From Pseudolysinimonas_A sp947085045 (GTDB taxonomy: Bacteria > Actinomycetota > Actinomycetes > Actinomycetales > Microbacteriaceae): DNA of 64,000 bases. Below, in pieces: positions 43,127 through 50,922 of the stretch (position 1 is the first letter of the stretch; each line of letters begins with the position of its first letter). The stretch is from assembly GCA_947085045.1 (NCBI GenBank), contig CAMTUU010000009.1, forward strand, positions 119,455 to 183,454. The letters are read 5' to 3'. Below the pieces are notes generated by a model. That model was not told the DNA's origin. It did not search any database and was given only the letters and a program-made list of their open reading frames with translations. A program made the position numbers and the translations under genes.

Positions 43127-44281
43127 CTACCGGGAGTCGGGCTCGAGGTACGGCTGGATGAGCACGTACGGCCGCCACAGGCGCGCCGAGAGCTCGGGGT
43201 CGGACCGGATCGCCGCCCCGAGGCTCACCCGATCCTCTGCGGGGAGCAGATAGTGGGCCGCGATCAGGGCGAAGGCGCCGTACGCGGCGAGGGCGTGATC
43301 CCGATCGGCGTCATCCCGTTCGCTGCGCAGGAGCCCCCGGACCCACTGCGCGAGTTCGTCATCGAGCCGGGAGATCTGCGGCAGCTCGCGCTGGATCACC
43401 CGGCTCGCCGTCTGCTGGAACCCGCGGTCCCCCCACGCGCTGACCCACTGGGGCGAATCGGGCCGATGATCGACGAGCGCGTCCCAGTCGACATGCCGGA
43501 GGGTCTCGACCGGGGATGCGAGGCGGGCAGGAGCCGCGATCACCCGGGGGCGGCCCGTGCGGTCGGGTCGAGTCGGCGGGCCGGGGTTCACGAGCAACTC
43601 CAGCCGGGTGAGGAGTGCCCCGGTGATCTCCGCCCCGGGCTCCAGCCGCGAGACCACCCGCGACAGATTCTCATACACCGCGGTCAGCTCGCCGAGGGTC
43701 GCGACACCGGCGTCTCCGACGTGCTCCGGGCGTCGGCGGCCGTTGTAGACGAGCAGCAGCGACAGTCCCGGGAAGTGGTCGCGGTTGCCGTAGAACGTGG
43801 TCACCTTGTTGTCCAGGGAGCCGAGCACGATCCGGTGCCCGCTCGTCCCGGCGACCGCGAGCTCCACGTCCTCGAGCAGCGCGACCTCCGCGGCATGCTT
43901 GTCCCGGTCCACGAGAGTGAACAGGCCGCTCACCCCCGGCGAATGATCGACGTCGAGGATGAGCACGCGTGTTCCGCGCGGGCTGTGCCCGGGGTCGCGG
44001 AACTCGGCGATCCGGTCCACCCGCACCGCCTCGGCAGGACTTCCGGCGAGGAGATCCGACGTGAACGCCTGGCCGGCGGGGTCGAGCTTCCCGTAGCCGT
44101 GGACGACGTCGACCTCTGCGGGGGACGCCTCGCCGGAGCCGTGATGCACGTCGCTCCACCAGGCGACCGCGTCGACGCACATCCGGATGTACGCGAGCCG
44201 TCCCGCATCGGCGACGTCCTCTTCGGGACCCCTGCGCCAGTGGAAGACGTTCTCGACATCGAGTGCGATCTCGTTGACCAC
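43127..44281 (-). CDS. Uncharacterised protein of the conflict locus
   Basis: 384 aa, not recognised. It opens VNEIALDVENVFHWRRGPEEDVADAGRLAYIRMCVDAVAWW, has strand-rich middle segments (RVLILDVDHSPGVSGLFTLVDRD, HRIVLGSLDNKVTTFYGNRDHFPGLSLLLVYNG) and a helical C terminus. The regular strand-helix pattern with Asp at strand ends (LILDVD) suggests a Rossmann-like alpha/beta domain, but no catalytic motif can be named. The GTG start lies 2 nt after the preceding stop. It is followed 6 nt after its stop by a CGGGATCGGT box. Confidence 0.7.
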   Translation of the reverse strand: MVNEIALDVENVFHWRRGPEEDVADAGRLAYIRMCVDAVAWWSDVHHGSGEASPAEVDVVHGYGKLDPAGQAFTSDLLAGSPAEAVRVDRIAEFRDPGHSPRGTRVLILDVDHSPGVSGLFTLVDRDKHAAEVALLEDVELAVAGTSGHRIVLGSLDNKVTTFYGNRDHFPGLSLLLVYNGRRRPEHVGDAGVATLGELTAVYENLSRVVSRLEPGAEITGALLTRLELLVNPGPPTRPDRTGRPRVIAAPARLASPVETLRHVDWDALVDHRPDSPQWVSAWGDRGFQQTASRVIQRELPQISRLDDELAQWVRGLLRSERDDADRDHALAAYGAFALIAAHYLLPAEDRVSLGAAIRSDPELSARLWRPYVLIQPYLEPDSR

Positions 44282-44283
44282 CG

Positions 44284-45519
44284 TCAGCCTTCGAGGTACT
44301 CGAGTTCGACGGCGAACGGCGCCACCGGGTCGGCGTAAACCTCGGCCGACGGTGAGGGCGTCGAGGCCCGGGCGGCACGTGCTTCGGCGAACTCCTGCAA
44401 TGCCGCACGCGTCGCCTCGACGTCGGCCTCCTCGCGGCTCCGGCGACCGCCCGCACTGACCCGGTCGGAATAGACGGAGACGCGCACCTTCGAGCGAGCC
44501 ACGTCGAGCACGGCGTCGATCGAGCGGGATCCCTCGAAGCCGGCGGGCGTGGCGTCGAGCGGGATCGCGAAAGTGCGCTCGCCCACCTCGACGCGGGCGA
44601 ACAGTTCGCCCGCCCGGATCGGAACCGACCCCGCGGCCGGCGACTCGATGACCACTCGCACGTCGGCCCCGTCGACCTCCCAGGAGACCGTCGACGCCCG
44701 CACCGAGCGAGGATGCACGTCCAGCGGATCGATCAGGCCGACGCTCCGTGACGTCATCTGCACGTGCCACAGACCGCGGGAGCTCTCCTGAAATTCCCGC
44801 ATTTCGGCATCCGTCGCGATCTCGGTGACACCCTCGAGCACGTCCCAGTAGCGCGTCTCGGCGGCCTCGAGAGCGTCCAGCTCGTCCTGGTCCCGGATGC
44901 CGAGGTCGAGCGCCGCCGAGGCGGCGGCGGCCAACACCGTCGAGACCCGGTCGGCGCGCAGCGCATCCGGCACGAGCGATCCGAGTGGCACCTGGCGACC
45001 GAGACGATCGAGCCGTTCCTCGAACGCCGACGGCAGGAACGTCGCGGCATCGGCGAGGAACAGCTGCGCGATCGCCCGCGAGGCGAACAATCCCGAGCCC
45101 GCGTGCGCCAAGGTGCCGATCTCGGCGTCGAGCAACCATTCGCGCGGCGACCGCGTGCTACGGCCCGCCCAGTCGGCGGGAACCCACCAGCGCCGCATCC
45201 ATGTCCCCAGCGCGAACCGGCGCGCGACGTCGGTCAGGTGCCCGGAACCTCCGTCCGCGCCGACATCGACGGTTCCGGCGGTGCCATCGAACGCAGCGGC
45301 GGCCGCCGCCTCGCCGACGACGAACGGGAGCCAGGACGTCGCGAACTCCGGAGAGTGCAGACGCACCGCGAACGGCAGCGTGGGATCGGTGACCGAGACG
45401 TCGATCGATCCTCCGACGACCACGACCGATTCGACAGCCGCATCGCCGGGGTCGATGGCGGCAGCGCCCTCGGATTCGAGCACGACGCCGTCTTCGGTAC
45501 TACTGATGATCCAGGACAT
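44284..45519 (-). CDS. Uncharacterised protein of the conflict locus
   Basis: 411 aa, not recognised. ATG 45517-45519 follows GGTGGGGAA. It begins with a beta-rich module (MSWIISSTEDGVVLESEGAAAIDPGD), has a helical middle and a second strand-rich segment (ASTVSWEVDGADVRVVIESPA, GELFARVEVGERTFAIPLD) resembling an Ig-like fold, and ends in an acidic Pro-rich tail. Its position between two other unknowns, 2 nt from the next gene, indicates a shared complex. Confidence 0.7.
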   Translation of the reverse strand: MSWIISSTEDGVVLESEGAAAIDPGDAAVESVVVVGGSIDVSVTDPTLPFAVRLHSPEFATSWLPFVVGEAAAAAAFDGTAGTVDVGADGGSGHLTDVARRFALGTWMRRWWVPADWAGRSTRSPREWLLDAEIGTLAHAGSGLFASRAIAQLFLADAATFLPSAFEERLDRLGRQVPLGSLVPDALRADRVSTVLAAAASAALDLGIRDQDELDALEAAETRYWDVLEGVTEIATDAEMREFQESSRGLWHVQMTSRSVGLIDPLDVHPRSVRASTVSWEVDGADVRVVIESPAAGSVPIRAGELFARVEVGERTFAIPLDATPAGFEGSRSIDAVLDVARSKVRVSVYSDRVSAGGRRSREEADVEATRAALQEFAEARAARASTPSPSAEVYADPVAPFAVELEYLEG

Positions 45520-45573
45520 TTCCCCACCTCGGTCGACTGCCCCATCTTGTCGGAGAGGTCGCGATTTCGGCCA

Positions 45574-47541
45574 TCACTCCGATCCCGCGGAATCGTCGAT
45601 GTCATCCGCGCCGGCTCGCACCAGTCGCGCCATCTGCTCGAACGTGATCGTGGTCGGGGCGGGCTCGCCCAGTTCCGTGCGATGCGTGGCGTATCGCACG
45701 GACCAGCGATCCCAGGTCGCGGCATGCGGATCGTCCGGGGCGATCTCCGGCTCCTCCAGGACATGCCGGAAGAGTGCGGACACCGCCTCCCGGGCCCTCT
45801 CGCCCCGGCGGGAGACGAAGTCGGTCACCGCGAGCACGTCCGCGAGCGTCGGCGGGCTGGTCGGCCCGCCGACGGCGGCGGCTCCGCGGCGGATCGCGTA
45901 CTGCTGCACTTGGTCGAAGTCGGGAACCTCCTCCCGGCGGCGCTCGGAGTCGTCGACCCAGGAGTCCCACAGCTCGCGCGGCGATTCGTCGCCGTCCTCG
46001 ATCGACACCCAGAAGTCGTCGACGGCGTCCGCTCCGTCCCGACGTCGTCCGACATCGAGCACCTCCTGCACGACGGCTTCGAACGCCGGCAGCGGAGCGC
46101 CGGGCGCCTCGAGCTCCGCCTCCGGCTCGAAGGGGTCGGAACGCTCCTCGCCGTCGCCCTCGTCACCGCCGCGCCTCTCGTCGAAGGTCACCGTCCGACC
46201 CGTCTCCTGCGAGTAGCGGTACAGCTGCGGCGCGTTCTTGACGATGGAGCTGAAGACCCCCGTCGCATGCTCCCAGGCCATTCGGGCGTCGGGACGCCAC
46301 GCGGCCTCCTGGAACTGAGTGCGGGCCGCACGGCTCCACATCCGAGCGACGAACAGGCTCGCCGGCGACTCGAGCATCCTGCCGAACGTCGAGCCCGCGT
46401 GCGCCTGTTCGCGGTAGTGCCAGCCGACCTTGTCCCATGACTGCACGAAGAACCGGTCGCTCGGCGTGGAGAACTCCTGCGCGACCTCTCGCGACTTGCG
46501 ATCCGGCTGCCACGCGACTCGGAGCGTCATCCGGTGCACGATCAGGAGGAGGCCGCGCGCCGGCGGCTGCGACAACCCGTAGGCCTCGGGGCTCTCGGCG
46601 ATCACCGTCTCGATCAATTCACGGGCCGTGGTCTCGGCGAAACTGGGCGGGTCCATCGGGCCGTCCTCGTCGAGAGGCACCACGACGACGGCGTCCGCGC
46701 TCTTGAAGATCCGACCGATCCGGTCCTGGATCGAACGGTCGAGCGGTCGCGACTCCTGGTCCCGGGAGGCCCCGCGGAGCGCCGGGCGCTCCGGAGGGAA
46801 GGAGGCGCTGAGCTGGAGCATCGCGGCGCCGAGGCCGGACCGTGCGAGCGACGTGACCTCGTCCCACGCCGCCATCGCCCGCTCGCGGGCGGTGCCGGTG
46901 CTGCTCCACTGTTCGCCCTGCGCTTCGAACGCGGCGTGCTGGTAGGACTCGAGAGCCTCGAGGAGCACCGTCGTGTCGCCCCGTTCTCCGCCGCGATAGC
47001 CGTCGGTCCAGGCCTCGTCCAGGAGGGCGTCGAGGTCGCGCGCGTTGCGGACGAGGTAGCGCTGCGCGTCCTTCGCCGTCGGGCCGCGCGGTGGACCCGC
47101 CTTGCGCGACATCTCGGCGCGCGCCTGGTCGCGCGCATCCTCGCCCGGCGCCCCCGACCGCGTCGCGAGCGCCAGACTGGGACCCATCAGCCACTCCTGG
47201 GGGCTGTCCGCCGGCTCCGAACCGCGCTCCACGACCCAGTCCCGGTACGCCGCGAGCAGCTCGCGGTGCCACTCGACGGCGAGCGAAAGCCGTGCGCCGG
47301 CGGCGGCGAGCCGCTCGCGAATGGCGGCGGCGATGCGGTCGGAGAGCTCGTATTCGCGGCGCCAGTGCAGCGCCGAGAAGCTGTAGTCCTCGGCGGTTCG
47401 GGAGAGCAGTGTCGGCAAGATCGTCTTGATGACCCGGCTCGACGGGGCACCGGTCTCGAGGTTCGAGAACCCCGCGTAGCTCACGACGGCCGGCGGAAGC
47501 TTGCGCCACGCGTCGGTGATGATCCGGTTGACCTTCGCCAT
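45574..47541 (-). CDS. Large uncharacterised protein heading the leftward arm
   Basis: 655 aa, not recognised. ATG 47539-47541 has GAGG 5 nt upstream. It is largely helical with Trp-rich patches (WDKVGWHYREQAHAGSTFGRMLES, WRPDARMAWEHATGVFSS), a hydrophobic strand pair (ADAVVVVPLDEDG, GLLLIVHRMTLRVAW) and an acidic low-complexity linker near residue 450 (GGDEGDGEERSDPFEPEAELEAPGAP). It is divergent from the CHAT gene over a 130-bp region, with both starts preceded by the same GAGGACGAG, so the two arms are probably co-regulated. Confidence 0.7.
   Translation of the reverse strand: MAKVNRIITDAWRKLPPAVVSYAGFSNLETGAPSSRVIKTILPTLLSRTAEDYSFSALHWRREYELSDRIAAAIRERLAAAGARLSLAVEWHRELLAAYRDWVVERGSEPADSPQEWLMGPSLALATRSGAPGEDARDQARAEMSRKAGPPRGPTAKDAQRYLVRNARDLDALLDEAWTDGYRGGERGDTTVLLEALESYQHAAFEAQGEQWSSTGTARERAMAAWDEVTSLARSGLGAAMLQLSASFPPERPALRGASRDQESRPLDRSIQDRIGRIFKSADAVVVVPLDEDGPMDPPSFAETTARELIETVIAESPEAYGLSQPPARGLLLIVHRMTLRVAWQPDRKSREVAQEFSTPSDRFFVQSWDKVGWHYREQAHAGSTFGRMLESPASLFVARMWSRAARTQFQEAAWRPDARMAWEHATGVFSSIVKNAPQLYRYSQETGRTVTFDERRGGDEGDGEERSDPFEPEAELEAPGAPLPAFEAVVQEVLDVGRRRDGADAVDDFWVSIEDGDESPRELWDSWVDDSERRREEVPDFDQVQQYAIRRGAAAVGGPTSPPTLADVLAVTDFVSRRGERAREAVSALFRHVLEEPEIAPDDPHAATWDRWSVRYATHRTELGEPAPTTITFEQMARLVRAGADDIDDSAGSE
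45578..45587 (-). promoter_or_regulatory. CGGGATCGGA box upstream of the 411-aa protein gene
   Basis: Minus-strand CGGGATCGGA followed by GTGAT, one base off the decamer, 59 nt before the ATG. It overlaps the last codons of the preceding gene. Confidence 0.3.
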
Positions 47542-47671
47542 CTCGTCCTCGCCCTGGTCTCGACCCCCGAGGCTACCGGAAACCCGGGTACCCGGCCGCC
47601 GCCCGGAAGCCGGGGATCGGTACGATCGAACGGCCGGTCGACGGCTGCTGGTCCGGACCCGAGAGGACGAG
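47542..47671. promoter_or_regulatory. Divergent control region of the conflict locus
   Basis: It separates the two arms. It holds a minus-strand -10 candidate TAGCCT (47570-47575), the 12-bp palindrome CCGGGTACCCGG (47584-47595) and, on the plus strand, GGGGATCGGT (47612-47621) running into TACGAT, a -10 candidate for the CHAT operon. Each start codon is preceded by GAGGACGAG. The palindrome between the promoters is a candidate operator. Confidence 0.55.
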
Positions 47672-49576
47672 ATGAAGGGCGACACCGAGGAGGATCCCTA
47701 CCGGATCCACATCGGCGTGCACCCGCACGACGAAGGCCTCGTCGCCACGCTCGACGACCGCACCCCCGCCGGATCGGTAGCCGGCGGCTTCCGTACACTC
47801 GGCGCTCTCGAGGCGAGCACACCGAACGCGCAGAAGGCCGATGCGCGCTTCCCCGCTCCCGACGTTCAGGTCGACATGGGCCGCGTTCTGTTCGCCAGTC
47901 CGGAGGTGCGGGCCCGAGTGGCCGCGCACGTCCTCGCTGAACACTACGTACGTCTCGTCCTCGACCTCGAGCCGGGGCTGTCGTCGGCGATGTGGGAGAC
48001 GGCGCTGCCCCCCCTGGACATCGCCCCCGATACCGGCGAGCCCTTCGCTGCCGACGACCCGTGGCTCCTCGTCCCCCCGGAGCCGCTCGGGTTGTGGCCG
48101 AACGTCGCGGTCGTCCGTCGGAGCACCGAGTTCAACGGGGAGACCAAGAACCGCACCGAGCCGGTCTTCCGCGAGGACGAGTTCGACCCGCTCTCCTACG
48201 TGATCGATGCACGCCGGGTCAGCCGTCCGGCGCTCGACGTGCGACTTCCCGGCCACGATTCCGACGATCTCCCGTCTCCGTTCGCCTTCCACGTGGCCGA
48301 TTCGGCCGGCGGCGACGTGCTGGCCGCGAGCTGGCTCAAGACCGCCCGGGTGCTCCACTACGTCGGGCATGCGACCGCTCAGGGCCTGAAGCTCGCGCGC
48401 GCGACGGCGACCTGGGCGGCGGTGAGCGAGTCCGCGCTGAAGAACTCGCTGCTGCGCCTGGTCGTGCTGGAGGCCTGCGCGACCGCCGGAGCGAACCCGT
48501 CGAACGACAAGATCTCGTTCGCCTGGCAATTGGCGCAGCAGGTTCCGGCCGTCGTCGCGATGCTGTCGGAGATCTGGTCGGACTCGGCCGACCTCTTCAC
48601 CGAGGTCTTCTACCGGGAGCTGCGCGAGGGCAGTCCGATCGACTTCGCGGTCGCCAAGGCCCGCTCGATGCTGTACGAACGACGCGCTGAACTCGGTCAC
48701 GAGAACGACTGGATGCTTCCCGTGCTCTTCCTCGGCACGCCGGGCAGTGCCGCGGTCCCGCGACGCGCCCCGATCGACGAGACGTCGGTCTCGACGGCGG
48801 CGCTGCCGCTGGTCGAGCCGGAGACGCCGTCGTCCCCCGCGATGCGGAGGATCCGCTCCGGCAAGGCATTCCGCGACATCCCGCTCGAGGCGCAGCATCC
48901 CGACGGGGAGGTGGTGATCTCGGCCGACGGCATCGTCTCGGCCGCTCTCGTCGCGGACGGCATCCTGATCGGGTTCGGTTCCGAATCGGCGCGTGTCGAT
49001 GCCGCCGTCGCCGAGCGGCTGCCGCACGGCCTCGACTCGCTCGATCTGCTCTGCGTCCAGGCGGCCTTCCTGCCGAGTCTCGAGATCGCGGTGTCGGACG
49101 CGGGAACCGGCTACACGCTCACCCGGGATGCCTCGGGTCGATGGAGCGCGCCGAGGCCGATCGCCGCCGCCGGACGGCTCGGCATCGGGGTCTTCCTGAG
49201 CGGGCGGTTCGTCGGCTGGGATCCCGCCGGCGAGGAGTTCGTCGGACCCGGCGCGCCCGCGGTGCCGGCGCTGGTCACGGAGGCCTTGCGGGACGTCCAC
49301 GGCCTCGACGTGGTTGCCGGCGCCACGCACGACGTGCTGGCCGCCTGGGGCACCGGCCGGAACGACACCCCCGCGGCGGTCGTGGTCGCCCGGCGCCGCG
49401 GAACCTCCGCGTGGAGCGCCCTCCCGGACCTCGGATCGCAGATCGTGCAGGTGGGCCTGGGTCGACCCCGTCCGGGGATGGCGGGTCGCGGGCGCGGATC
49501 GACTCCCACCGTCATCGTCGGGACGCGTGACGCGAGCAGCGCCGTCCCCGTCGTCGCTCCGTTCGACCTACAGTGA
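47672..49576 (+). CDS. CHAT-domain cysteine peptidase heading the rightward arm
   Basis: 634 aa. The CHAT domain occupies about residues 1-370, with catalytic His233 in LHYVGHAT and Cys269 in VVLEACATAG; AFAWQLAQQVPAVVAML-like sequence follows the Cys as in other CHAT proteins. The C-terminal 240 residues are beta-rich (EVVISADGIVSAALVADGILIGFGS, WSALPDLGSQIVQVGLG) and may be a propeller-like recognition domain. A caspase-like protease is a common effector or effector-activator in bacterial conflict systems. GTGA overlap links it to the ATP-grasp gene. Confidence 0.88.
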   Translation: MKGDTEEDPYRIHIGVHPHDEGLVATLDDRTPAGSVAGGFRTLGALEASTPNAQKADARFPAPDVQVDMGRVLFASPEVRARVAAHVLAEHYVRLVLDLEPGLSSAMWETALPPLDIAPDTGEPFAADDPWLLVPPEPLGLWPNVAVVRRSTEFNGETKNRTEPVFREDEFDPLSYVIDARRVSRPALDVRLPGHDSDDLPSPFAFHVADSAGGDVLAASWLKTARVLHYVGHATAQGLKLARATATWAAVSESALKNSLLRLVVLEACATAGANPSNDKISFAWQLAQQVPAVVAMLSEIWSDSADLFTEVFYRELREGSPIDFAVAKARSMLYERRAELGHENDWMLPVLFLGTPGSAAVPRRAPIDETSVSTAALPLVEPETPSSPAMRRIRSGKAFRDIPLEAQHPDGEVVISADGIVSAALVADGILIGFGSESARVDAAVAERLPHGLDSLDLLCVQAAFLPSLEIAVSDAGTGYTLTRDASGRWSAPRPIAAAGRLGIGVFLSGRFVGWDPAGEEFVGPGAPAVPALVTEALRDVHGLDVVAGATHDVLAAWGTGRNDTPAAVVVARRRGTSAWSALPDLGSQIVQVGLGRPRPGMAGRGRGSTPTVIVGTRDASSAVPVVAPFDLQ

Positions 49577-50922
49577 CAGGCATGGATCGCGCCGCGTTGC
49601 TCACCGAGGTGACGTCGCGGCTCGGGGCGAGGAGCCTCGTCTGGGCCGGGCTGCGTGGCGATGATGCGGTGCCGATCTCCGACCTGCCCCAGCTCGACGG
49701 CGTGTTCTCGCTGATGTCGCGCTACGACCAGCGCACGATCGCGGATGCCGTCGCCTACGAGGATCTCGGCGGGGTGCGCGTCGACCCCGACGCCTGGGAC
49801 ATCGACGACCACGTCGACGCTTCGGCGACCCGCGAATTCCGGCGCCGGCTGCTCGCAGCACTCGCCGGCCAGAGCGCGCTGATGACGTATCGCCCCGGCA
49901 GCTTCTTCTCCGCTGTCGGCTTCGCCCGCAGCGACCACTGCCTGAGCCTCGGGATGTTCGGGGCGCACCAGTTCGCGTTCGAGCACAAGCCGTGGGTGGA
50001 GACGGCGGTCGCGACCATCGGTCTGCCGCACGTGCCGTGGACGTACGTCTCCGACGAGGACCAGCTCTCCGCCAACGTCCACTTCCGAGAGGGCGCGGTG
50101 ATGCTGCGGCGCAGCCGCACCTCGGGCGGAGCGGGCATCTTCCGGGTCGACGACCCCGCCGACGTTCGCGCGTTGTGGCCGGCGACCGACGAAGGCTTCG
50201 TCAGCGTCGCGCCGTTCCTCGATGACGCGCTCCCGGTGAACGTCGGAGCGACGGTGTGGCCCGATGGCGTCGTCACGGTGCACCGTCCGTCGGTTCAGTT
50301 GATCGGCATCCCGCAGGCGACCGCGCGCCCGTTCGGGTACGCCGGCAACGATTTCGGTCGCATGCGCGATGTCGATCCGGCGATCGTCGACGAGATCGAG
50401 ACGTCGACGGTTCGCATCGGTGCCTGGCTCGCCCGCCAGGGATACCTCGGCACATTCGGCGTCGACTTCCTGGTCCACGACGGGCATGCCTTGTTCACCG
50501 AGGTCAACCCGCGATTCCAGGGTTCGACCCACCTCTCCTGCCGCCTGTCCGTCGCGGCGGGCGAAGCCGACCTCATGCTGGAGCACATCGCGGCCTGGCT
50601 CGGGATCGATGGCCCGCGGACGACCCGGCCGCTGCGCGACGTGGTCGCCGAGACGCCCGACCTCGCCCACCTCGTCGTGCACTGGGAGTCGGCGGATGCC
50701 GCCCTCGACAGCTCCGCGCTCACGACGGCCCTTCACGGCCTCGACGAGCGTTCGACCGTCGAACTCGAGCCCAACGCGAACGTGGTGTGCGCTCAGGGGA
50801 CCCAGGTCGTGCGATGGATCACCGCGCAGCGTCTGACCGACGACGGCTACTCGCTCCTTCCGCCCTTCCAGGCGGTCGGCGGCAGCCTTCTCGTCCCGAG
50901 CACCCAGGGAGTGCCCGCATGA
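49573..50922 (+). CDS. ATP-grasp family ligase
   Basis: 449 aa. The ATP-grasp metal-binding core is visible as GTFGVDFLVHDGHALFTEVNPRFQGSTHL near residues 296-324, where Glu and Asn of EVN coordinate Mg2+. RRSRTSGGAGIF near residue 178 is the Gly-rich nucleotide-gripping loop. Such enzymes join a carboxylate to an amine via acyl phosphate; a peptide or amino-acid conjugate is likely. The start GTG 49573 overlaps the CHAT stop; ATG 49582 is an alternative. The tight coupling to a protease and a SIR2-like protein suggests that its product is a signal or modifies a partner. Confidence 0.75.
   Translation: MTGMDRAALLTEVTSRLGARSLVWAGLRGDDAVPISDLPQLDGVFSLMSRYDQRTIADAVAYEDLGGVRVDPDAWDIDDHVDASATREFRRRLLAALAGQSALMTYRPGSFFSAVGFARSDHCLSLGMFGAHQFAFEHKPWVETAVATIGLPHVPWTYVSDEDQLSANVHFREGAVMLRRSRTSGGAGIFRVDDPADVRALWPATDEGFVSVAPFLDDALPVNVGATVWPDGVVTVHRPSVQLIGIPQATARPFGYAGNDFGRMRDVDPAIVDEIETSTVRIGAWLARQGYLGTFGVDFLVHDGHALFTEVNPRFQGSTHLSCRLSVAAGEADLMLEHIAAWLGIDGPRTTRPLRDVVAETPDLAHLVVHWESADAALDSSALTTALHGLDERSTVELEPNANVVCAQGTQVVRWITAQRLTDDGYSLLPPFQAVGGSLLVPSTQGVPA

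Noticed and set aside
47584..47595. CCGGGTACCCGG palindrome as a phage attachment or recombination site
   Set aside because: No second copy or integrase was seen; its place between divergent promoters fits an operator better.
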